Positions 1 through 5,287 of a stretch of DNA of 5,287 nucleotides are shown here, piece by piece. The number at the start of each line of letters is the position of its first letter. Positions within the stretch are counted from its first letter, which is position 1. A program made the position numbers and the translations under genes. Location: positions 1 to 5,287 of the forward strand of contig JBDLII010000146.1 of assembly GCA_039714995.1 (NCBI GenBank). The letters run 5' to 3'. The DNA comes from Sva-25 sp039714995. GTDB lineage: Bacteria > Pseudomonadota > Gammaproteobacteria > Chromatiales > Chromatiaceae. Below the pieces are notes generated by a model. It was not told where the DNA came from. It did no database searches and saw only the letters and a program-made list of their open reading frames with translations.

Positions 1-1
1 C

Positions 2-826
2 GAGGCCGATGGCGGAGTCCTGATTGTCGGTGGTCAACGCATCAACTACAGCAGCATGCCAACAATCGCCGGGAATAAATGGTCTGGATGCGATATCGTG
101 ATCGAGGCGACCGGCAGGCACCATAAGGATCCGGAACTCCTGCAGGCCTACTTCGACCAGGGGGTGAAAAAGGTCATCGTTGCTGCGCCGACAGAGGGGG
201 CGCTCAATCTCGTCTATGGCATCAACGATCATTTATACGATCCTGCTGAGCACAACCTGGTAACTGCCGCCTCCTGCACGACCAACTGCCTGGCCCCCGT
301 TGTCAAAGTTATGCACGAGCGTATCGGCATTGTCCACGGATGCATGACCACCATTCATGACATCACCAATACCCAAACGATTGTCGACAAGGGCCACAAT
401 GACCTGCGCCGCGCGCGTGCCTGCAGCCAGTCGCTGATACCAACCACAACCGGTTCCGCGAAGGCGATCACGAAGATCTTTCCGGAGCTGTCCGGGAAGC
501 TGAATGGCCATGCAGTGCGTGTCCCGCTGTTGAATGCTTCGCTGACCGACTTCGTATTCGAAGCGGCAAGAGCGGTAACTGCCGAAGAGGTCAACGGCTA
601 TTTCAAAGAGGCTGCAAAGGGTGAGTTGAAAGGTATCCTCGGGTACGAGGAGCGCCCGCTGGTTTCAGTCGATTATTTGAATGATCCACGTTCTTCGATC
701 ATCGATGCACCATCCACGATGGTGACCGATGGCACCCTCGTCAAGGTTTATGCCTGGTATGACAACGAGTGGGGCTATGTGAACCGGATGATGGACATCG
801 CCGGCAAGATCGCGCAGCGGCTTTGA
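2..826 (+). CDS. gap: Glyceraldehyde-3-phosphate dehydrogenase, ArsJ-associated type (5' end outside window)
   Basis: The open frame enters from the left edge and ends at TGA 824-826, giving 274 residues; the family is about 335, so roughly 60 N-terminal residues, including the NAD-binding Rossmann glycine motif, lie outside. An in-frame ATG at 56 is internal, because the codons before it still match the family. Visible landmarks are the end of the NAD domain (SGCDIVIEATG), the catalytic site ASCTTNC with the nucleophilic Cys at 275-277, the catalytic His in TTIHD at 356-358, and the C-terminal WYDNEWGY. The motifs TIHDITNTQ, PTTTGSAKA and GKLNGHAVRVPL resemble the GAPDH subgroup encoded beside arsJ rather than glycolytic GapA, which has TTVHATTATQ. 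In that subgroup the enzyme is known to use arsenate in place of phosphate, giving unstable 1-arseno-3-phosphoglycerate that ArsJ exports. The subgroup call comes from remembered sequence similarity. A glycolytic or gluconeogenic role is the alternative, since no ars gene is visible here. Confidence 0.85.
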   Translation, partial: EADGGVLIVGGQRINYSSMPTIAGNKWSGCDIVIEATGRHHKDPELLQAYFDQGVKKVIVAAPTEGALNLVYGINDHLYDPAEHNLVTAASCTTNCLAPVVKVMHERIGIVHGCMTTIHDITNTQTIVDKGHNDLRRARACSQSLIPTTTGSAKAITKIFPELSGKLNGHAVRVPLLNASLTDFVFEAARAVTAEEVNGYFKEAAKGELKGILGYEERPLVSVDYLNDPRSSIIDAPSTMVTDGTLVKVYAWYDNEWGYVNRMMDIAGKIAQRL

Positions 827-851
827 GGGGGATCTGCCGTTCGCCGCAGCC

Positions 852-1085
852 CTAAAACCTGTCAAACCGTTGATTCAGTGAATGGCGGTACCTGGCAGGG
901 TACATCCTGGTCAGATGTGTGCCGACGGTCTTGCTGACCTCCTTGCCGATGAACCAAAGGCCTGCAATCATCGCGATGCCGAACGCCAGCATGGCGATTA
1001 GCGGCACCGGTGCCTGGGGATTGATCGATCCGCTGTGCAGCACGTCGAGAACCGCGGCGAAGGGGCCGATGGCGTTGGCGATGCC
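852..1085 (-). pseudogene. Internal fragment of a PiT-family inorganic phosphate permease gene
   Basis: Read on the minus strand, about 63 codons (1082 down to about 894) match the PiT family. They begin at IANAIGPFAAV, the conserved signature normally preceded by GAND, then a hydrophobic membrane segment of about 20 residues starting at VPLIAML, then GKEVSKTVGTHLTRMYPA. The homology stops abruptly at both ends. Upstream, the codons before IANAIGP read CVSTG instead of the expected GAND. Downstream of MYPA come 13 unrelated residues and TAG at 852-854. A full PiT permease has about 10 or more membrane segments and at least 400 residues, so this cannot transport. No stop or frameshift interrupts the remnant, suggesting a fairly recent truncation. 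PiT permeases take up phosphate, and also arsenate, which fits loosely with the arsenic-type GAPDH next door. The fragment has no plausible start of its own apart from a GTG at 1094 and overlaps the 3' end of the LysR gene in another frame. Confidence 0.75.
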
Positions 1086-1951
1086 GGTTGACACGCATAG
1101 GCGATGGTCAACATCGCCCTGGCGGCGTTCGACAAGGTGCGCTTGCGATGCACCACCGATCCCAGTTGGCGTTGCAGCCTGATCTCGGTCTTCAGTCTAT
1201 GCAGTTTTTCATCGATCATGGTCTGCGGCAGCAGCGACCAGCCGAGTCCGGTCATGACCAGCATCTTCAGCGTCTCCAGGTAGTTTGTCGACAGCGTCGT
1301 ATCGAGCTTCAATCCCAGCCGCTGCAGCTCCTGATTCAGTAGTTGGTGCGTGTAGGTCTGCGGTCCGGGAAGAACTGCCGGGTAGCGCGCCAGTGTTCGC
1401 AGCTGGGCCTGTTGCTGTGATGCCAGCGGGTGATCGGTTGCCGTCACCACTTCGAGAACATCCGTCCAGATGTTTCGCACTTCGAGCTGTTCCGCGGGTA
1501 ACGACGGCAGCGTGACGATGGCAAGCTCCAGCTCTCCCTGCTCGACGGCCTGGCACGCCTGTTCCGAATCCATGAAACGGATATCCAGCGTCACGTCGGG
1601 ATACTGGTCGTGAAAAGCTTTCAACACCGGCGGCAGGCGATGCAGGCCGATATGGTGGCTGGTGCCCATCAGCAGCCTCCCGCTGACGCTGCCGGACAAG
1701 GTGGAGGCGATGCGCTTCATCTCGTCCGCCTCCTGGAGCAGCCTGCGTGCTCTCGGCTCGAGTTCCCTGCCTGTTTCGGTCAGCGTGATTTTTTTGCCAA
1801 TGCGATCGAAGAGCCTGGCCCCCAGTTCATCCTCGAGCGCAGCGATGCGCTTGCTGACAGCGGGTTGTGTCACGAAGAGTGCTTCGGCGGCTCTGGAAAA
1901 GGAGCCCTGGCGGGCAACTTCAGTGAAAGCGCGAAGTGCGTTGATATCCAT
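998..1951 (-). CDS. LysR-family transcriptional regulator divergent from leuCDB, with altered C-terminus
   Basis: 317 residues from ATG 1951. Residues 1-60 form the LysR winged helix-turn-helix (MDINALRAFTEVARQGSFSR onward, with VTQPAVSKRIAALE as the recognition part). The effector-binding domain runs from about 88 to 286, including GTSHHIGLHRLPP and TNYLETLKMLVMTGLGWSLLP. It resembles the LysR protein that sits divergently beside leuC in Pseudomonas. The natural family end is close to RTLSNAARAM plus about 10 residues. Here the family-like sequence stops near residue 286 (codon 1094-1096), and the last 31 residues are a Pro/Ser/Arg-rich tail read out of frame from the PiT fragment. The DNA-binding and effector domains look complete, so the protein may still work. 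The start is supported by the conserved N-terminus, although no good Shine-Dalgarno precedes it. Likely role, by context: leucine-pathway regulator of leuCDB and of itself. Its effector is unknown; an isopropylmalate is possible but unsupported. Confidence 0.87.
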   Translation of the reverse strand: MDINALRAFTEVARQGSFSRAAEALFVTQPAVSKRIAALEDELGARLFDRIGKKITLTETGRELEPRARRLLQEADEMKRIASTLSGSVSGRLLMGTSHHIGLHRLPPVLKAFHDQYPDVTLDIRFMDSEQACQAVEQGELELAIVTLPSLPAEQLEVRNIWTDVLEVVTATDHPLASQQQAQLRTLARYPAVLPGPQTYTHQLLNQELQRLGLKLDTTLSTNYLETLKMLVMTGLGWSLLPQTMIDEKLHRLKTEIRLQRQLGSVVHRKRTLSNAARAMLTIAYACQPASPTPSAPSPRFSTCCTADRSIPRHRCR

Positions 1952-1956
1952 ATTGA

Positions 1957-1973
1957 TATTCTATTACGGAATA
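1957..1973. promoter_or_regulatory. Candidate LysR recognition box (TATTC-N7-GAATA)
   Basis: A perfect inverted repeat TATTC-TATTACG-GAATA. It contains the LysR consensus T-N11-A (T1959 to A1971) in the common form TTC-N7-GAA. It lies six bases in front of the lysR start codon and is centred at 1965, which is about 65 bases upstream of the leuC transcription start predicted from the promoter at 1995-2023. That is the classical position of a LysR recognition site at the activated gene, with simultaneous autorepression of the regulator. The position relative to the start site is inferred. Confidence 0.6.
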
Positions 1974-1994
1974 ATGAAAATGAAAAATATGAAT

Positions 1995-2023
1995 TTGAGT
2001 TATAGGTGTGGGGCGATTATTCT
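1995..2023 (+). promoter_or_regulatory. Candidate sigma70 promoter for leuCDB
   Basis: TTGAGT at 1995-2000 (4 of 6 to the -35 consensus) is separated by 17 bases from TATTCT at 2018-2023 (4 of 6 to the -10 consensus). Optimal spacing and moderate boxes suit an activator-dependent promoter. The predicted start near 2030 gives a leader of about 145 bases that contains the palindromic repeat. This is a pattern match only; the AT-rich stretch 1950-2005 offers other weak boxes. Confidence 0.4.
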
Positions 2024-2045
2024 AGTGGAAGTTTTAGGAGGGACG

Positions 2046-2136
2046 AATCGTCATTGCGAGCGAAGCGAAGCAATCTCATGCCGAATATCAATGGGTTGGA
2101 GATTGCTTCGTCGCTTCGCTCCTCGCAATGACGATT
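2046..2136. repeat. Dispersed palindromic (REP/MITE-like) repeat in the leuC leader
   Basis: The left arm is 2046-2077 (starting AATCGTCATTGCGAG, ending AAGCAATCTC) and the right arm is 2099-2136, its reverse complement apart from two 3-base insertions. 32 bases can pair, with two 3-base bulges, around a 21-base loop at 2078-2098. I recognise the core (GTCATTGCGAG, GCGAAGCG, GAAGCAATC) as a non-coding palindrome found in many copies in many environmental proteobacterial genomes. Its accidental translations (for example RHCERSEAI) are often mis-annotated as small proteins. It carries no gene. Lying between the candidate promoter and leuC, it should form a strong hairpin in the transcript. Confidence 0.85.
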
Positions 2137-2164
2137 AAATCAGTCTTTCTTGGGTTTTGGGTTT

Positions 2165-2168
2165 GGAG
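2165..2168 (+). promoter_or_regulatory. leuC ribosome binding site that decides the start
   Basis: GGAG at 2165-2168 is six bases before ATG 2175 but directly abuts the earlier in-frame ATG 2169 and lies inside the frame from TTG 2157. Only ATG 2175 has normal spacing. It also gives MQPKTLYDKLW, which lines up with usual LeuC N-termini of the MxxKTLYDKLW type. Confidence 0.65.
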
Positions 2169-2174
2169 ATGACC

Positions 2175-3578
2175 ATGCAGCCAAAGACACTTTATGACAA
2201 ACTTTGGGATGATCATGTTGTCCGCACCGATAAGGATGGCACGGTATTACTCTATATCGACCGTCACCTGGTTCACGAGGTGACGTCACCGCAGGCCTTC
2301 GAGGGTTTGCGCCTGGCCGGACGACAGCCATGGCGAGTCGAGGCCAACCTGGCGACGCCGGACCACAATGTTCCCACCACCGGCCGTGATCAGGGGATCG
2401 CCGATCCGGTGTCGCGTCTGCAGGTGGAGACGCTGGACCGGAATTGTGTCGATTTTGGCATCACCGAGTTCAGCATGCGTGACATGCGCCAGGGGATCGT
2501 GCATGTCATCGGACCTGAGCAGGGCGCCGTGCTTCCCGGCATGACGGTCGTTTGCGGTGACTCGCATACCTCGACGCACGGGGCCCTCGGTACGCTCGCT
2601 TTTGGCATTGGCACTTCCGAGGTTGAACATGTGCTCGCGACCCAGTGCCTGATCCAGAAGAAGTCCAAATCGATGCTGATCGAGGTGGACGGCAAAGCCG
2701 CACCCGGGGTGACGGCCAAGGATATCATTCTCGCGATCATCGGCAAGATCGGCACTGCCGGTGGTACCGGTCATGCAATCGAGTTTGCCGGCGAGGCGAT
2801 CCGCGATCTCTCCGTCGAGGGCCGCATGACGCTCTGCAATATGGCGATCGAGGCCGGCGCCCGCGCCGGTTTCGTCGCGGTCGATGACAAGACCATCGAC
2901 TACGTCAGGGGGCGCCCCTATGCGCCTGCCGGTGATCAATGGCAGCAGGCGGTTGCCTACTGGCAGACGCTGCACACAGATGAAGGGGCGCATTTCGACA
3001 AGATTGTCAGGCTCGATGCCGCCAGTATTGTCCCCCAGGTGACCTGGGGCACCTCGCCGGAGATGGTGGCAGGCGTCGACGCCAGGGTGCCCGACCCGGA
3101 TGCCTGCGATGATATGGTCAAGGCGGACAGCATGCGTCGTGCTCTCGACTATATGGGGCTCGAAGCCGGTACGCCGATCACAGATATTGCCCTGGATAAG
3201 GTATTCATCGGCTCCTGCACCAACTCCCGCATCGAGGATCTGCGGGCGGCGGCCGCAGTCGTCAGTGGCAAGCGTGTCGCCGACACTCTCAGGCTCGCGA
3301 TGGTGGTGCCCGGTTCGGGTCTCGTCAAGCAGCAGGCGGAGCAGGAGGGACTTGACGCCATATTTATCGAGGCTGGCTTCGAATGGCGTGAACCCGGCTG
3401 CTCGATGTGCCTGGCGATGAACGCAGACCGCCTCGAGCCGGGCGAGCGCTGCGCCTCCACCTCGAACCGCAACTTCGAGGGACGCCAGGGGCAGGGCGGG
3501 CGCACCCATCTTGTCAGCCCTGCGATGGCTGCCGCCGCGGCCATCGCTGGACATTTTGTCGATATCCGGGAGTTGTGA
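2175..3578 (+). CDS. leuC: 3-isopropylmalate dehydratase large subunit LeuC
   Basis: 467 residues, normal for bacterial LeuC (about 465-475). With LeuD it forms cytoplasmic isopropylmalate isomerase, which converts 2-isopropylmalate to 3-isopropylmalate through dehydration and rehydration on a [4Fe-4S] cluster. The aconitase-family cluster ligands are all present: Cys348 in GSCTNSR, and Cys409 and Cys412 in PGCSMC. Other family signatures are YDKLWDDHVV near the N-terminus, EVTSPQAFEGLRLAGR, TPDHNVPTT, CGDSHTSTHGALG, GTSEVEHVLATQ, and the C-terminal SNRNFEGRQGQGGRTHLVSP. It is the first gene of a compact leuC-leuD-leuB operon, ending two bases before leuD. Expression probably depends on the divergent LysR protein and must pass a strong leader hairpin. 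An upstream start at 2169 would add only two residues and a TTG at 2157 only six. Confidence 0.97.
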   Translation: MQPKTLYDKLWDDHVVRTDKDGTVLLYIDRHLVHEVTSPQAFEGLRLAGRQPWRVEANLATPDHNVPTTGRDQGIADPVSRLQVETLDRNCVDFGITEFSMRDMRQGIVHVIGPEQGAVLPGMTVVCGDSHTSTHGALGTLAFGIGTSEVEHVLATQCLIQKKSKSMLIEVDGKAAPGVTAKDIILAIIGKIGTAGGTGHAIEFAGEAIRDLSVEGRMTLCNMAIEAGARAGFVAVDDKTIDYVRGRPYAPAGDQWQQAVAYWQTLHTDEGAHFDKIVRLDAASIVPQVTWGTSPEMVAGVDARVPDPDACDDMVKADSMRRALDYMGLEAGTPITDIALDKVFIGSCTNSRIEDLRAAAAVVSGKRVADTLRLAMVVPGSGLVKQQAEQEGLDAIFIEAGFEWREPGCSMCLAMNADRLEPGERCASTSNRNFEGRQGQGGRTHLVSPAMAAAAAIAGHFVDIREL

Positions 3579-3580
3579 GC

Positions 3581-4240
3581 ATGGAGAAATTCAGACCATT
3601 TGCAGGCGTCGTCTGTCCCCTTGAGCGGGCCAATGTCGATACCGATGCCATCATTCCAAAGCAGTTTCTCAAGTCGATCAAGCGCAGCGGTTTCGGCCCC
3701 AACCTGTTCGACGAGTGGCGCTATCTCGATCACGGTGAACCGGGGATGGATAACAGCAAGCGCCCGCTGAACCCCGACTTCGTGCTCAACGACCCACGCT
3801 ACCAGGGGGCCTCGATACTGCTGGCGCAGGAGAATTTCGGTTGCGGCTCTTCCCGCGAGCACGCCCCCTGGGCGCTGGCCGACTACGGTTTTCGCGTCAT
3901 TATCGCGCCGAGCTTTGCCGATATCTTTTACAATAACTGTTTCAAGAACAGCATCCTGCCGATCGTGCTCGACACCGGTGACGTGGAGCGCCTCTTCAGC
4001 AGGGCGAAAGGCGAGCAGGCGCTGCATATCGATGTCGACCTCGAGCAGCAGCAGCTGGGCGTTGGAGACGAGGTGATCGGCTTCGAAGTCGACGCGTTTC
4101 GCAAACACTGCCTGCTCGAGGGTCTGGATGACATCGGCCTGACGTTGCAGCATGTCGATGCGATCCGCGCCTACGAAGAGAGAAGACGCCAGCAGACGCC
4201 GTGGTTGTTTCCGAACACACAAGGTAATCCAGATGAGTAA
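3581..4240 (+). CDS. leuD: 3-isopropylmalate dehydratase small subunit LeuD
   Basis: 219 residues, slightly longer than E. coli LeuD (about 200) and typical of the proteobacterial form. It supplies the swivelling, substrate-recognition domain of isopropylmalate isomerase, docking on LeuC. It starts MEKFRPFAGVVCPLERANVD, with DTDAIIPKQFLK following. The conserved active-site loop is NFGCGSSREHAPWAL, with the Ser-Arg that contacts the substrate, then APSFADIFYNNCFKN. The open frame continues upstream inside leuC, but ATG 3581 is the true start: it follows the leuC stop by two bases, has GGGAG at 3568-3572 eight bases before it, and matches the family N-terminus. The last eight bases overlap the leuB start, so the two genes are probably translationally coupled. 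Confidence 0.97.
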   Translation: MEKFRPFAGVVCPLERANVDTDAIIPKQFLKSIKRSGFGPNLFDEWRYLDHGEPGMDNSKRPLNPDFVLNDPRYQGASILLAQENFGCGSSREHAPWALADYGFRVIIAPSFADIFYNNCFKNSILPIVLDTGDVERLFSRAKGEQALHIDVDLEQQQLGVGDEVIGFEVDAFRKHCLLEGLDDIGLTLQHVDAIRAYEERRRQQTPWLFPNTQGNPDE

Positions 4241-5287
4241 AAAGCTATTGATACTTCCCGGTGACGGCATCGGCCCGGAGATCGTGACCGAGGCCGTCAA
4301 AGTGCTGGCGGCGCTGCGCGATGATCATGGCCTCGATATCACGATGGATGAGGCCCTGGTGGGCGGCGCCGCCATCGACGCCACCGGGCATCCGCTGCCT
4401 GACGCGACCCTGGAGCTGGCCCGTGAGTGCGACGCGATTCTGCTTGGCGCCGTCGGCGGCACCAAGTGGGAAGGGCTGGATATCTCGATTCGCCCGGAGA
4501 AGGGACTGCTGGGGCTGCGTTCCGGACTCAACCTGTTTGCCAATCTGCGCCCGGCGATGCTCTATCCGCAGCTTGCCGATGCATCCTCGTTGAAGCCCGA
4601 AATCGTTTCCGGTCTCGACATCATGATCGTGCGTGAACTCACCGGCGGCATCTATTTCGGTGAGCCCCGCGGAGTGCGCACGCTGGAGGATGGTGAACGC
4701 CAGGGGTATAACACGCTGGTCTACAGGGAGTCGGAAATCGACCGTATCGGCCGGGTCGCCCTGGATATTGCGATGAAGCGGGACAAGCGGCTCTGTTCCG
4801 TGGACAAGGCCAATGTCCTGGAGTGCACCGAGTTGTGGCGTGAGGTCATCACTGCCGCAGCCAAAGAGTTTCCCGCTGTGGATATTGAGCACATGTACGT
4901 GGATAATGCGGCTATGCAGCTGGTCAGGGAGCCAAAACAGTTCGATGTGATGGTTACCACCAATATGTTTGGTGATATCCTCTCCGATGCAGCGGCGATG
5001 TTGACCGGCTCCATCGGCATGCTGCCGTCGGCTTCGCTGGACGAGAACAGCAAGGGGATGTATGAACCGATTCATGGTTCCGCCCCGGATATCGCCGGTC
5101 AAAACAGGGCCAATCCTTTGGCGACCATTCTCTCTGTCGCCATGATGCTGCGTTACACGCTGGACCGGCCTGATATGGCCGGGCGTATCGAACAGGCAGT
5201 GAATCGGGTTCTCGATGCCGGTTTGCGCACCGCGGATATTATGTCACCGGGCATGACCGAGGTGGGCACTGACGCCATGGGTGATGC
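4233..5287 (+). CDS. leuB: 3-isopropylmalate dehydrogenase LeuB (3' end outside window)
   Basis: About 351 codons are visible and the family is about 357-363, so only the last few residues are missing. It catalyses NAD-dependent oxidative decarboxylation of 3-isopropylmalate to 2-oxoisocaproate, the last step before transamination to leucine. The N-terminal nucleotide motif is LLILPGDGIGPEIV. Substrate and metal residues of the beta-decarboxylating dehydrogenase family are all present: Arg96 and Arg106 (LRSGLNLFANLRPA), Arg134 and Tyr141 (VRELTGGIYFGEPRG), Lys192 (VDKANVLE), Asp224 (YVDNAAMQLV), and Asp248 and Asp252 (NMFGDILSDAAAM). The NAD-specificity region EPIHGSAPDIAG is typical of LeuB rather than isocitrate dehydrogenase. 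ATG 4233 overlaps the leuD stop by eight bases and has AAGG at 4221-4224 eight bases upstream. Confidence 0.97.
   Translation, partial: MSKKLLILPGDGIGPEIVTEAVKVLAALRDDHGLDITMDEALVGGAAIDATGHPLPDATLELARECDAILLGAVGGTKWEGLDISIRPEKGLLGLRSGLNLFANLRPAMLYPQLADASSLKPEIVSGLDIMIVRELTGGIYFGEPRGVRTLEDGERQGYNTLVYRESEIDRIGRVALDIAMKRDKRLCSVDKANVLECTELWREVITAAAKEFPAVDIEHMYVDNAAMQLVREPKQFDVMVTTNMFGDILSDAAAMLTGSIGMLPSASLDENSKGMYEPIHGSAPDIAGQNRANPLATILSVAMMLRYTLDRPDMAGRIEQAVNRVLDAGLRTADIMSPGMTEVGTDAMGD

Noticed and set aside
834..849. Small inverted repeat CTGC...GCAG just after the GAPDH stop as a possible terminator
   Set aside because: The stem is only four pairs with an internal mismatch, and no T-run follows on either strand.
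919..1182. + strand open frame across the LysR-PiT junction
   Set aside because: It is the complement of the PiT fragment and the LysR 3' end, and shows no family similarity of its own.
1662..2138. Long open frame on the + strand ending inside the palindromic repeat
   Set aside because: It is antisense to the start of the LysR gene and then translates the repeat (RHCERSEAI...), with no family resemblance.
1974..2138. Possible leucine-attenuation leader peptide before leuC (ATG 1974, rich in Met, Asn and Leu)
   Set aside because: It begins upstream of the predicted transcription start, has no ribosome site or leucine-codon cluster, and runs through the repeat. No alternative antiterminator and terminator stems with a T-run were seen.
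2286..3554. 422-codon open frame on the minus strand opposite leuC
   Set aside because: It is a shadow of leuC caused by high GC. The composition is His/Arg/Gly-rich without family motifs, and the sense strand encodes an unmistakable LeuC.
3149..4300. 383-codon open frame on the minus strand across leuC, leuD and leuB
   Set aside because: It spans three well-supported genes on the other strand and has no recognisable domain.
4245..5102. 285-codon open frame on the minus strand opposite leuB
   Set aside because: It is the antisense of conserved LeuB sequence, with no independent coding evidence.

Overview
This window looks like chromosomal DNA of a free-living gammaproteobacterium or a close relative. 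The evidence is a moderately GC-rich coding style, a leuC-leuD-leuB order with a divergent LysR gene of the kind found in Pseudomonas, and a dispersed palindromic repeat common in environmental proteobacteria. A more precise placement is not possible from this sequence. It reads as two blocks joined by a scar: a conserved leucine-biosynthesis locus on the right and the edge of a probable arsenate-resistance locus on the left.

Left block (1-826): the last ~274 residues of a glyceraldehyde-3-phosphate dehydrogenase, on the + strand. Its sequence resembles the ArsJ-associated GAPDH subgroup, which makes 1-arseno-3-phosphoglycerate for export by ArsJ, rather than the glycolytic enzyme. No arsJ follows it.

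Scar (827 to about 1096): about 63 codons from inside a PiT-family phosphate permease gene, minus strand, with both ends missing. The 3' end of the LysR gene runs straight into this scrap in another reading frame, so the regulator carries a foreign Pro/Ser-rich tail of about 31 residues. This looks like a rearrangement or deletion junction, or less likely an assembly chimera.

Regulatory gap (1952-2174): the divergent control region between lysR and leuC. It holds a perfect TATTC-N7-GAATA dyad (a T-N11-A LysR box), a plausible sigma70 promoter with the dyad centred at about -65, and a 91-bp imperfect palindromic repeat lying in the predicted leuC leader.

Right block (2175-5287): leuC, leuD and leuB (3' end just cut off) are packed tightly, with a 2-bp gap and an 8-bp overlap. 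LeuC and LeuD form isopropylmalate isomerase and LeuB is 3-isopropylmalate dehydrogenase. Together they convert 2-isopropylmalate to the leucine precursor 2-oxoisocaproate. leuA is not in the window. All the catalytic residues that can be seen are intact.
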